Positions 21,801-33,115 of a stretch of DNA of 64,000 nt are shown here, piece by piece. The translations under genes and the position numbers were made by a program. The stretch lies in NCBI GenBank assembly GCA_010909165.1, contig MU008200.1, positions 124,001 to 188,000 on the forward strand, given 5' to 3'. The notes beneath the pieces were generated by a model that was not told where the DNA came from, made no database searches, and saw only the letters and a list, made by a program, of their open reading frames with translations. This DNA is from Anthoceros angustus. Taxonomy: Eukaryota; Streptophyta; Anthocerotopsida; Anthocerotales; Anthocerotaceae. Numbering within the stretch: position 1 is the first letter of the stretch; the number at the start of each line of letters is the position of its first letter.

Positions 21801-24800
21801 GTGCTGTACTTTGAGAACAGAAGTACATTCTAAGTCTTGATGTTGGCCTTTTCTTAAGGTTCGTCAAGAGTCAATAGAGGCCATCAATAGAATCATTGAG
21901 GAGTCTCATAGAAGGATTCAAGTGACTGGGACAGGTATGGTTTGTTCTAAATTATGACAGAATGCTGGCTACCCTTTATTTCACTCGATAAATTGAAGTC
22001 TTGTGATGTTTGCGAAATAGTGTAGCAGGCCAGCAATTTTCTGAGGTTCCTGAGCTAGGTGGAATAAAATTCATTTTTTGTTTTCATACCAGGTGAATTG
22101 TTTGGAGCGCTTAAAGCTCGATTGAGTGATTCCAACAAGAATCTGATCATCATGTCTCTGTCAACTATTGGGAGCCTAGCATCAGCCATGGGGCCTGCGA
22201 TTGAAAAGAGTAGTAAGGTTCGCTCACTCACAACATTGGGTCTACTTAGTGCTAGTGGTTAATGTCTTAGCTTACTATTTTTGGTGTCCCTTCTGTGCAG
22301 GGTATCCTCTCTGATGTCCTAAAATGTCTTTCTGACAACAAAAAGTTGGTACGAGAAGCTGTTGTGAAGACCCTTGACATGTGGATCATGATAGTGTCAC
22401 TGGATAAGATGGTATGTAGGTCGTTCTGTTTCCCCTGTTGAGAGATGATTTTCTATGGAGCTCTAGCAGCTGAAATTTTCTTTGTTACAGCTTCCATGTC
22501 TCATGCCCACTATCACGGATTCCAAAGTATGTGCGGATGGGAGGAGGGATCTGTATGACTGGCTGACAAGGCAAATCGCAAAACCAGCTAATCAGCTTGA
22601 TTTGATTCAGTTGGTAAAACCAATCTCTCAAGGGCTGCAGGTAGTTATCTGTCTGTTTTGAATTTCTCCTGTAACTTCCTCATGCCTTCTTGTTGCTTAT
22701 CCTCATCTGCCTTTTTTTTCATCAGGACAAGTCTGCAGACGTGCGTAGGGCAGCTGAAGCATGCCTTATTCAGATGCTTACCACAAGTGGGGCTGACATG
22801 GTAGGCCTTGTGAATGGATGTTTCTCTCTCCTATGTGTTGGAAGTGGACCTTGTTGTGAGACACTTTTTGAGACGCTGCAGGTTGCAAAGATCAGTAGGG
22901 AGCTGCAAGGAACAGCTCTAGCAGCAGTGCAGCCAATCTTAGAACGATATAAATCTCCAGGTATTGCCGTTCATGTCCCCATCTTGCACCATGAGAAGTC
23001 CTTTCTACTGAACAGTGCATCAACATTCCAGCTGCTGCTGAGGAAGCATCCCAGACTCTGAAGGGAGGGAAGGGCCTTGTCAACAAGTCTGGAAAGCAGG
23101 TTTCAATTGCCACCGGAGATCGGCCACCTAGCAGAGGAGGTCCTGCAGGACCATTACGAGCTTCATCAGTGAGTACATTTTACGGGAGTATGCAGATCTG
23201 TTTAATGACCTGGTTGCGTAGGCTTATAAACTTTTTTACTTCTCAGAAAACACCATCCCTAAAGGTTTCCAGGCAAGCATCAGCAGGAGCAGCTCAAGAT
23301 GCTGCTGTTCTAGGACAGTCATTGTTCCATGTAAAGGACTCTAATAAGGTGAGGTGGCTGTTCTGTCACAGTTTGTGTGTTGAGATGCTCTCACGTCATT
23401 TGCTATTCAATAGGTTTGGCATGTTGAAACAACTTCAGCTCTAAATTCTCTTGAGTCTACTTACATTAAAACTTTACTTTTAGGAGGACCGAGAAAGGTT
23501 AATCCCACGCAAGACAAAGTTTGAAGAGCTTAGACCTGATCAAATACAGGACCTTGAGGTAAATACAGTCTAGAGGTCACGACATGATTAAGCATTACAA
23601 TGATGACAGACCACAGACATTTGGCTATTCAAAAACTTTTTTTGTAAAGTTTCTGTTTCGAATATTGAATTTGACGTCCAGTGGCGGATGCGGTGCAGAA
23701 TGACATGACTAAGCATTTCCGAGAAGACTTACATCAAAAACTTTTGAGTCCAGATTTTAAGAAGCAGGTGGATGGTCTTGAGCTGCTTCAGAAGGTGGGT
23801 CCTCCCAGAAATTTTCATGAACTCTGGGTTCACCATTAAAGGTTATGTTCCCATAGCACGCGATTTGGAACAAGCTTGCTTTCTCCATCTTCCACTCCGT
23901 TGTCACGGTAATGGCGGCATCTTTTGGGTTGAGTAGGCAATTGCTTCACATATCAAGGAGATCACAGAAGTTATTGATATCCTTCTGCGCTGGGCAGTTC
24001 TACGGTTTTGCGAGTCAAATACTACCTGCCTTCTGAAGGTGTGTCCTGCTGTTGTACCACAAAGGCAGTCTGATTAGGTAGATTTGGCAAGATTCCATCT
24101 TGTTATGCAGGTAAGCTTGTGTTCAACAGGTTTTGGAGCTGCTTCCGGAGTTGGTGGAAGCGTTGAAGAATGAAGGATACACCTTGACTGAGTATGAATC
24201 AAGTGTGCTCCTTCCTTGCTTAGTTGAGAAGGTATGTACTGCCTTCTTGACACTGGAGAGTGGCTGCCATGTGTCGCCTCGGACATGTCTGGTTCTCCAG
24301 GCAGTGATTGTTTGGTTGCTTCTCAGGCTGGCCACAACATTGAAAAGGTTCGGGAGAGGATGAGAGAGCTTATGAAGACCCTTTGCTGTATCTATCCTGC
24401 TTCAAAAGTCTTTATGTTTGTGACTGAAGGGCTGCGCTCAAAAAATAATAGAACCAGAATAGAATGTGTTGATCACATCGGTGACATGATTGAGCGCTAT
24501 GGAATTGAGGTAAGCAACGGTTGTCACTTTAGACCCCACATGTTGTGGGAGCAAGGTGCTTGGTAACCATCTTCAAGTCTTTTTGGTGGCAGATTTGTGG
24601 TACCACAAAGGTTTTGCAAACAATAGCAGCTCTGACAACTGAGAGAGACAGTGAGATACGGAAAGCTGCTCTGCAAACCTTAGCTGTGACATACAAAATT
24701 TTGGGTATGCCGGTCAAGTCATGGCTCGAGGTTCTGCTTTTGTTACTCAACTTGCTGTGTGCTTAACCTATGGTTGAAGAGCTGACACTGTCTAAAAAAT

Positions 24801-27800
24801 CAATTCACTGCATGTCAGCAAGTTGTCTGATAGTGCCATGTTTAAGTATTGTGATATCTGAGCTGTTCGGAACAGTAGATTGCATGCTCAGTTTGGCCTT
24901 GATGTTCTGTGAAGGGGAGGACATCTGGAAATACGTGGGGAAAGTGTCAGATGCGCAGAAGAGTATTCTTGATGACAAGTTCAAGTGGAAGGTACTAGTG
25001 ACGGGTTTAATTTTGTGATTTCTTTGAAGTTCCTATTTAGTGCGCTTGATTTTTACTCAGGAAGATTCACCTGCTGTGTTTGCAGGCCAGAGAGATGATC
25101 AAGCGCAAAGAAGGAAAGCCTGGGGAAGTCCGAGCTGCTATGAGACGATCAGTTCGAGAGAATGGGTACGCTTTTGCACTATCTGTGATGATTCTAAACT
25201 CAAGGAACTTCCACTAATCTCGTGAAGGGTGAGATGGTGGGAGGGTTGGTTGTGACAAGGTACATGGTTGTACTGTTTTTTTCTGTTTAGACGGTAACCT
25301 ACAGCAGCTTAAGAGGTTTCTAAGACGACCTGTCATTCTGACCTACTTGCATGTATTGTGTAAGCTTTTTGTGTGGCTCTGATGATTTTCTGAAGTTTCA
25401 AGCTCATATTTCTTGCATGGCAGATTAGAGACAGCTGAGCCGAGTGGTGAAGGGTGTAGACCCTTGACTGCACCACCAGTGCTTCCAAGGTGATAATGTG
25501 TTCATCTTTTATCTGGTTGAAACCCCTCACAGAGGGAGTTTAGCGCTTGAGTCTGTTTCTGATGTGTGCAGTGTACGAGTTGGTTCTGGGCTCCTCCACT
25601 CTTCTGTGGATGTGGTGCTCATTCAACATTCCAGTGTGCAGCTTAGTCCACCTCCAGGTGGACCAGGAGATTGGAATGAAGCTCTAGACATGATTGAGTT
25701 TGGGACAACAGCAGAGCAGGTCTAGGATTCTCTGAACTTATATCATTTCCAAATGCTTAGAGGATGACTGTACGCATTTTTGTTTAACTCCACACTGCAG
25801 TTGGGTCCAACATTTGCCTGTTGTGCAGTTTGTGGAGGGCATGAAGCTGGTCTGCCATGAACTTGGACAGGCTGTAGGTGATTCAGAAAGCAAAGCCCTT
25901 GATGACCTTGGAAAAGATGCAGATCGTCTCGTGGCAAACTTAACACTCAAAGTGAGTATATACAAATTGTGGTTGTCAATCGAACAGAAGCTGAATTAGT
26001 CTGACTTTTGTTTTTCAAAATGGTGACAAGGTGACGGTTACCTTCAAGTTGGGGCTGGCTGGCGAGTCATCAAGGTCGTGCAAATATGTCCTTAATACAC
26101 TGATGCAGGTATCTCATTCTTGGCCCCAGTCCAATTTGGTACACCAAGTGAGTCCATGGGCAAAAATGTTACCAGTTTAACCCTAATGAAGCCTATGTTG
26201 TAGACTTTTCAAGTTAAGAAACTTGCCTATGACGTCAAAGAGCCAACGCTGCACAATCTCATTAAGGAGCTATTGCTCTGGCTTCTGGACGAGAGGGTCC
26301 CGCTCATGGATGATGGCAGCCAACTGCTGAAGGCACTGAATGTTCTCATGTTAAAAATATTGGTATACACCATTTGTCCTTGACCAGCAAAGACAGACGT
26401 ATTTCGTGTTGAGGGTTTTGAGATAGTGATGGCGTATGAATAGTCAGTGCATAACCGGAGTCTTGTGACAGGAAAACGCCAACCGAACATCAGCTTTCAT
26501 GGTGTTAATATATCTTCTTCGCCCATTTGACCCAACAAGAGCTCCTTGTTCCTCAGCTGAGGAAGCAATGCTCTTGAGAGGTCAAAAGTTTTCAGATTTG
26601 GTTGTAAAGTGCCTCATAAAGCTCACCAAGGTATGGATTGCAGGATGTGATTTGTGACTCATAAGGTTCATTGGATGAAGTGGCTTTGGAAGTTGCTTCA
26701 TGCTGTATTATGCTATCTTTCAGGTGCTTGGGTCAACTATATATGAAGTGGACCTTGATAGACTACTACAGAGTATTCACGAGTACCTTCAGGAGCTAGG
26801 TTTAGAAGAGATTCGGAGGAGGTATATCATCATGAAACATGTAGTGGGAAAAAAAACAACTCTTTCACATTGTGCCATGATGATTCCGTCCATTCAGTCT
26901 CCTGTCTGTGGTATTTCAGAGCGGGAGCGGATGACAAACCGCTGAGGATGGTGAAGACCGTTTTACACGAGCTTGTTAAGCTTCGTGGGACAGCAATAAA
27001 AGGACATCTTTCCATGGTCCCAATCGACCTCGAACCACAACCTATCATTCTTGCCTACATTGATCTTAATCTCCAGGTATTGTGCAACCCTCATTTGTCA
27101 GCTGCCAAACTGGTTCATCTCAAATCAGATCTGCAGATAGTTGTGCAGGTGTATTGCACTGCAGTCTATGAGTACTCTGGTTCCTATTCTCTGTCCTGTG
27201 CAACCAGACTCTAGCAGCAGCTAGGATGCTTACTCCATCTGCGGGAACAGGTCAAGCACATTGGACTGACCCAACGTCTAATGGTCCACCAACTCCTGCT
27301 AACCAATCAGCTGAAGCGCAACTGAAAGTAAGCTAGCGAGCAACTGATCCAGTTAGCTACCTTCGAACTCTGGAGCATTGTTTTTACAACATTGGTTTAG
27401 TCTGAAATACTTCAAGGTGCTTCATTCAAATGCTTAGATTTTGATTCATGCATGTGCTTAGACTTCTGATTTTCGAGTTTGGGACGAACATGGGCACAAA
27501 TAACTGGGAACTTCTATGGGTGCAAAACATAAGCATCATGAGCACAAGTTGTCCATCTTTGTGGACTCCGTCACGGAGTGTTCCTTCATACATGAAGATG
27601 GCAGTGGTGCTTGTAGGATAGGATGTCTCTGAAGAGTAGATAGCCCCATGAACCATGAACTAAGTTTGCAAACATGTGCTGAGTTGCTTTGTTGAACCTG
27701 AGCTGGAATTCCTGCAGCAAGAACTTGCAGCTGTTTTCAAGAAAATTGGAGACAAACAGACTTCAGCAATAGGGTTGTATGAGCTGTATCGAATCACACA

Positions 27801-28736
27801 GCTGTATCCTCAGGTCGGATACTGCAGGGCTATGTTTCTTCCAGTTTATATGCTTATTTGACCTTGAATGTTCTGTAGTAGTGCTTGGGTGGTTTGATTG
27901 TCTTAGCACTTTGTACAGGTGGATATCTTTGCTCAGCTGCAAAATGCAAGTGAAGCGTTTCGGGCATATATAAGGGATGGTCTGGAACAGGTATGGTACA
28001 TTGTGAGAGGCACTGAGAATGTGCATGAATCCTGCGGGCCTTCGACTATCTCCATGCTCTTAATCTCCCCTGATTGAGGTACTTTTTGTGGACAGATGGG
28101 AAAAAATGCAACTGGCCGAACTCCAGTTAGTATAGCATTCGTGTCTCCACCCCCTGTTTCACCCCCAACCCATGGGTTTCCTAAGACAGCGCCTGCTTCT
28201 CCAAGCAATTCTAGGCTGCACCCGTTTGGACTGGAGTTCATAAGTAACAATAATGTTGTGGGTAACTATCGAGAAGAATTGGAGGTGAAGAAGGGTGCAA
28301 GTGTAAGGGGCTTCAGTGGGCGTCACGAGGATGTTGCCTCTGAGGCAGATGGTATGTTATGACTGCATGGTTGGTATATACGAAGGTTTGACCACAGTAG
28401 GGCCTGCCATGGCTTATCTTTGGTGATGCAGGCACTGCAGACGGGCAAGCGGGTGGTCCAGCCCACGGACATGCTGGCACACTGGATGCGATCAGAGAGA
28501 GAATGAAAAACATCCAAGCTGCTGCTGCGGGTACCACAACCAGGGGTTTTGTGAGCACGAATGGTACCTCAGATGCCCGCAGTTTTCTTGAGCAAGTAAT
28601 GGAAGGTCCTGGAGTAGAAGGAGGTCGGACTGGGAGTGCACCAGCCATGGATGAGAAAGCTCTATCTGGGCTGCAGGAGCGAATGGCCAGGCTGAAAAGC
28701 TCTTCTGTGGAGTCCCTCAATCCTGGCTGGGTTTGA
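15837..28736 (+). CDS. MOR1: MOR1/GEM1 microtubule polymerase (XMAP215/TOG family)
   Basis: Large plant XMAP215-family protein that binds tubulin through TOG domains, adds it to microtubule plus ends, and is needed for cortical arrays, spindle and phragmoplast. Joining 54 exons with consistent phases gives 6129 nt, 2042 aa, close to the roughly 1980 aa of the Arabidopsis protein. The start MSEDEKILKEAKKLSWEDRL at 15837 matches the family N-terminus. TOG1 covers about residues 1-240 (GHKNWKVRNDANIDL), TOG2 270-510 (KWSERRDAVGELTKLASVKR), TOG3 590-815 (SNWKERLEA), TOG4 820-1075 (WKVRQESIEAINRIIEE) and TOG5 1155-1430 (FREDLHQKLLSPDFKKQVDG). The conserved plant tail includes TIYEVDLDRLLQSIHEYLQ and DEKALSGLQERMARLKSSS. 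One intron starts with GC. All exons are open, and nothing suggests a pseudogene. Confidence 0.96.
15837..28736 (+). other. MOR1: Exon map of MOR1
   Basis: Exons placed by hand from GT/AG sites and protein continuity: 15837-15996, 16113-16218, 16418-16541, 16756-16835, 16983-17160, 17296-17360, 17450-17532, 17622-17707, 17889-18002, 18212-18331, 18416-18518, 18689-18825, 18948-19013, 19166-19283, 19378-19421, 19495-19572, 19666-19764, 19897-20002, 20118-20230, 20450-20534, 20641-20741, 20868-20975, 21184-21289, 21374-21453, 21555-21704, 21859-21934, 22093-22217, 22301-22411, 22491-22640, 22726-22800, 22882-22960, 23032-23168, 23247-23348, 23484-23558, 23699-23794, 23937-24038, 24130-24231, 24327-24509, 24593-24704, 24915-24991, 25086-25165, 25424-25489, 25572-25719, 25829-25951, 26031-26108, 26204-26362, 26472-26630, 26724-26821, 26920-27076, 27208-27327, 27718-27813, 27919-27990, 28096-28351, 28432-28736. 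Introns run from 71 to 390 nt. Least certain are the edges around 19897, 24915 and 25424. Confidence 0.85.
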
Positions 28737-29170
28737 GGTTGAACCCTAGGGACGATGCACAGTTTCTGGTTCCCCTTTCCAACGGTGCTTGCTATGCTTG
28801 CAGCAGGAACAACGTTGAATGCCGTGTTGTCCCCTTAGAAAATTTGCTTTTAGAGTAACGCTTCATGGTTGCGTTTGTTCTGGAGCTCATCAATACTCAC
28901 GATTTCTTCACTTTGTAATTTCCAACTCTCTGAGTGTATTTGCTACTACAATCGCATTGTGAATATTGGGACGTCAAAGTAATGATTTTTTAGACATTAC
29001 ACGTGAAGGGATAGGCCTAAATATCCGTTGGACTCGCGATCGCTTTACTTTTTAATCTTCAACTCCGGGGAGTGTATTTGCTACCATACTAATGGCATTA
29101 GTGAAATAAAGATAAAAAGGTGAAAAGATAAAAGAGCTGAAAAGCTAAGTTAGTAGCTCTGCCCTGTCAA
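28737..29170 (+). other. MOR1 3' flank with an imperfect duplication
   Basis: No gene is visible. The flank presumably contains the MOR1 3' untranslated region; AATAAA occurs at about 29104. Two segments about 130 bases apart resemble each other: around 28905-28965 and 29035-29105, sharing GAGTGTATTTGCTAC and an ATTGTGAAT/ATTAGTGAA end. Confidence 0.4.
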
Positions 29171-29174
29171 GAAG

Positions 29175-29600
29175 ATGGATGTGTTGCATACTTCATGCAA
29201 TCTCCTGTTAAGTGCTTTCAGTGAAGCTGCCATGCACTGCACTACCATGAGTGAGGATGATAAGCTGCATCGCTTCATGTCTGGTTTGAAAGATTGGGCT
29301 TCTAATAGAATTGAGTTGTATAGTCTAACTACATTGGCAGAGGCCATTACAATAACAGATGCCATTCCAGACACTTTCATTCTACTACATCCAACTCCTC
29401 CAAAAGATTTCGAGGTCGGTATGCCCAGATTAGAGGAAGATCTAGTAGTGCCGGCAACAGAGCTGCCAAGGACACTGGCGAAAATGGAATTGCAAGAGGC
29501 AATTCAAGAGGAAATTTCCGCAAAAGAAATCGAGGAGTGCGCAGAGGCCGTGGAGCTAAGAGAACAGGGTCCTCGAAAAGGAGTCTGCTACTGAACCGGG
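29175..29600 (+). pseudogene. Retrotransposon Gag fragment
   Basis: The frame reads MDVLHTSCNLLLSAFSEAAM ... MSEDDKLHRFMSGLKDWASN ... LTTLAEAITITD. This is the conserved centre of the Ty3/gypsy-type Gag (retrotrans_gag) family, with the typical M-x-E-D-x-K-x-x-x-F-x-x-G-L pattern. The following part is basic/acidic linker, and no zinc knuckle or downstream pol is found in phase. It is an isolated fragment between MOR1 and HPR1. Confidence 0.65.
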
Positions 29601-30431
29601 ACATGATGCAAATGAATGCCCGAACAAATGAATGTCCAAGACACCTGGAAGAACTTGATAAAGTACTTCCATTATCTTTTTCTTCCAGTCTTCTGACTTC
29701 TCTCCATATGGGCCTGCTGTGCTCTCAGGCGGCGCTCTCACTTCCTCTTCTTCTGACGATGATGAATCTTCAGGCGGTTGAGGCAGATGATCGGCAGAAG
29801 ATTGCTGCTTCTTCAGCCTCTCCTTACGCTTCTGATTGACCATCTAGTTTTTGCCACCTGAGTCTGTTCACATGTTTCAAGGCATCCATGGTCAGTGCAA
29901 AGTTTTGTCTGTTAAGTTGTCTGCACATTACAGGTCAGATGAAGCATACAGCTTAAATCAAATTGTGAACTGACAAGTAATTGATGTAAGGGTTAGTATT
30001 TTTTAACTAACAAGTACTAGTGCAAATTCTATTTTGTTATTTTTGAAGTCACCTTCTTTGTATTTACCTTGTGAAGATGCTTCAGGCACTATCCACTCTT
30101 CCCACGATGCATCCAGTGAGTGTAGGTTTTGGATGTCCTGCTCTAGGCGGACAATCCTTCTTCTCATTACCCCCTGGATCCTTTCTCTGTCCTCCTCAAT
30201 GTGTCTCTGGTTATATCTCACATCTAGATGACGGTTAGGATCAACACGCATCAGACCTGTACGGAGTTTCTCCATTGGCCAAGTATCTGGAGGTGACCTA
30301 GGAGGATAAATTGGGATGGGGGGCAGCATACTCAAAGTTGGCACGGGTCTGGAGCTTGATGCTGATGGAGCTTGAGAGCCTGTGACTTCATGAGGAACAT
30401 CTTCCCTTTCTATGTGAGAATACACACGCAA
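29556..30431 (-). other. Unidentified minus-strand coding-like stretches
   Basis: Two minus-strand frames look protein-like. 30431-30003 has a proline-rich part (LSMLPPIPIYPPRSPPD) and then an amphipathic helix (RRRIVRLEQDIQNLHSLDAS). 29843-29556 starts MVNQKRKERLKKQQSSADHL and continues with an acidic serine run (EDSSSSEEEEV). I recognise no domain. They could be exons of one small gene or the Gag of another retroelement inserted opposite to the plus-strand gag fragment, which it overlaps at its end. Confidence 0.3.
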
Positions 30432-31680
30432 TGGTCAACTGCAGGCACTTCTTTCTGGCATGTCTTATAAAAAATAGGATATGAAGTAGAGATATAGGGT
30501 CTACAATTTCTTCTACAGGGCTATATTTCCTATCCACAAGCCTGCTGCGCCTATCTCGACTTAAGGGCGCTTCTCTTCTTCAGCTTCAATGGATCATGGG
30601 AGCAACACAAGGATTAAGAAACAATGGCACAAGTTTGAGTGGTGAGGCGCACTGCTGCTTTCTTCCCGCCTCCTATCACCGGTGATGAGTCAGCTGCGAT
30701 TCTGGCCAGCGAGGCGGCTCGGATATCTCAGGCTGCAAATTGGTGTTTTGGAGATGGGCATACACATATGCAGGTGGTCCGTCCCTCCTGTGCCCACCGC
30801 CGTGGGCGCTTCCGACAGACTCTACCGCTTGTTGGTGCTGGGCAAGGTTTCCCCTTGGAGCGCGACCTCCCATGGTCATCCGCGCCGTGTGCGCCCGTCC
30901 TCCCTCCATTGTTCTGGCCAGATTCCCTCCGTGTCGAGCTGCTGGCTTTGCCCCCGTCCGCTTGTTTTTTGAGTCCATTGCTGGTGTTTTGTGGTTGCCG
31001 TGGGATACGGCAATCACGGGGTGAAGGCGTATGGGCATTAATGCCCAACAACCCCCATTACCCCCACATGTGCATGCGAAAGAGCATGCCCATGGGTACA
31101 TAACGGCCTATTTACTCATATTTATCCGTATTATATACCATTAATTACTGTGAGTTCAGTGGTGAATAAATAATTACCTACTTAGGTTAAATAAGAGTGT
31201 TAGAATGTGAGAGGTTGTTATTAACGTACCAATTATTATTTAGTTATCTAATATCTAGGTTAATGGTGAATGGTCACACCTGCTCACATGAAGTACTTAA
31301 GACAATTTTGTATTCAACTTTTAATTAATTGCTTTTGCAATTCGATGAGCTTCCGCTCACAAAGTTTCACATGGGAGTCCAACCTTTGATGGAATCTGAT
31401 CTTGTGCTCCCTAAATTGGTCGTCTTGTTTGCAGCTTTGAATCGTCTTCAATATCCTTGTCTATCAAGTCTTATAGAATCCATGGTAAATTGACAAAGGA
31501 TTTGATGCACAAATAGTACATCATAGAAATATAAGGTTCAACATGATGCAAATGATGCAATTGCTGCCGAAAGTCAAATCTCTTTGATGCATGTGGCAAT
31601 TTGATAAGCTAGTATAGAATATGCATCAAAGGATTGAAACCCTCGTAGGTAGAAAGTAATATGTTCAAACATAAAGAGCA
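30432..31680 (-). other. TE-like DNA without recognisable gene
   Basis: Between 30639 and 31110 several overlapping frames on both strands are open because the DNA is GC-rich, but none shows a known motif. 31110-31340 is AT-rich. The stretch 31350-31680 lies downstream of a minus-strand Copia primer site and would be the leader or gag region of that element, but I cannot read a Gag from it. Confidence 0.3.
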
Positions 31681-31684
31681 AAGT

Positions 31685-31960
31685 GCTCTGATACCATGAT
31701 GAAAATCATACGCTTGCTCCAAGTGTTTTTAGCATTCATTATAATGAACAATAGCAAGTGTTTATATAGCATAGGTGATTATAGGTTGTTGTAACCGATA
31801 TAACCAATATAATAACTAACTACTTAAGTAACTACCTAAGAAACTACTTCTAGCTCTAAGAATTAATTAATCATTAATTCTAGGGATTTATCTGAGCCCT
31901 GACGAATGATGCTCTAAGTAAATATATATTTTCTCATTTTTTTTCCAGTCACAGCACTTC
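31685..31960 (-). mobile_element. Second Copia primer site and adjacent LTR
   Basis: GCTCTGATACCA at 31685-31696 is, on the minus strand, TGGTATCAGAGC, the initiator tRNA-Met primer site of Copia elements. The adjoining DNA from 31697 has LTR features on the minus strand: a TATA box in GCTATATAAACACTTGC (about 31755-31771) and AT-rich U3 DNA. The far LTR edge is not defined. It is a different LTR sequence from the one near 10852. Confidence 0.55.
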
Positions 31961-32300
31961 ATCCTTTACATCCATCCTATTCTCTTGCAGTCTCCGTAGC
32001 AATTCCGTTGTCTTCCTTAGTGGACCGAGGAGACTGGCCTCATCACCCTCGTCTATTTGGGTTGCCGTCTCTGCCCTCATCCTCGTCTTGGGTCTACTCC
32101 AGCAGAGCTCCACATTTACATTGATTGCCCATCCCTTCAATTGGGCACAAGCTCCCACAGTATGGCGCTCATCCCACTCTCCTTCATCTGCCCCTGCGAT
32201 AGTGCTTTCTGCATCCCAAGCTGACCTCATGTCCTGCTTACGTCGCTTCTTCCGTCCCCTTGTGTCTGCCCTGGATGTTTTCTCGAATACCTGAGCCCAC
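31949..32300 (-). other. Unidentified minus-strand ORF
   Basis: A minus-strand frame ending near 31952 carries MRSAWDAESTIAGADEGEWD ... ATQIDEGDEASLLGPLRK, preceded by a basic segment (RGRKKRRKQ). The composition looks like real protein, but I recognise no family. It may be an ORF of a transposon. Confidence 0.25.
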
Positions 32301-33115
32301 TTCTAGTCTTCACGATCACGAGTGACAGCAGCACAGTTGCCAGCTTTATTGCTAGATGGGACGCCATTGCACTACAAGCCGGTCATTGCACTCGAGTGGA
32401 GTTATTGGCGTCAAGAGGAGTGTAAGGGGCCTGCTACGCGTGACCGCTTCGTATTGGGTTGTTTAATTAAGCTCGTGTCGCTTAAGGGGGTTGTTAGATT
32501 ATTTAATCAACACTTGGCTTAACCTAGACTAGGGTTAGTTATGGTTATGTGAAAGGTTGCATAGATGGGTATTTGGGAGGTATTAAATCATACAATTTTG
32601 TTCAATCATTATTCTAATTAATTGCTCTTTCCCGTGAGTCTGCCCTTTGGTCCCCCATTAAACAATCAAGCAGGCCAGGCCGTATTCTGAAAAGGGGAAT
32701 AAAGAAGGAAGTTATGTACATCATACATAATACAGTAGACAAAACCGGCAGGAAACCAGCATAGGAGCGACAACTGGCCTGCTACATCAGGTACATATAA
32801 TTTGGACCAAAATATCGAACTGTTGCGAAGAGTTTTTTGGTGGAATGGTTGCGAACAGTTAATGTCAAATGCTTTTGGAGTCTAGGTCTCAACAACGGAC
32901 TGTGTGTGGTCGGGATGGCAGAGATGCCGCGGGATGCCATCTATTCCTCTTGCCAAATGGATCGCGGTCGTGTCCTGGTTAGCTCTTTCCGTCCTTGCCT
33001 TATTTTCACTCCATCCTTCTTGTCGGAGTTTGGTGAGGTTTACTTTTCCAGGGCCATAGTTCTGGAATCTTGGTACTACAGAATTGTCAGGCTGACCCAG
33101 CATTTTGCATGGCAG
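32301..33115 (+). other. HPR1 upstream region
   Basis: No independent gene is seen. An open frame 32837-33205 runs into HPR1 exon 2 but its upstream part shows no similarity to the HPR1 N-terminus, so I treat it as leader or intron. The first HPR1 exon, which need encode only the initiator Met, should be here; ATG at 32845-32847 followed by GT is one possibility. Confidence 0.35.

Noticed and set aside
26000-27660. Minus-strand and alternate-frame ORFs within MOR1
   Set aside because: They lie across MOR1 exons and introns whose phases join perfectly on the plus strand, so they are shadows.
30639-31110. Several long overlapping frames as a novel GC-rich gene
   Set aside because: Frames are open on both strands at once because of GC-rich composition, with no motif and no plausible splice continuation.
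32837-33115. N-terminal extension of HPR1 in the same open frame
   Set aside because: The extension shows no likeness to the HPR1 N-terminus; an AG acceptor at 33114-33115 and the match beginning exactly there indicate an intron boundary.
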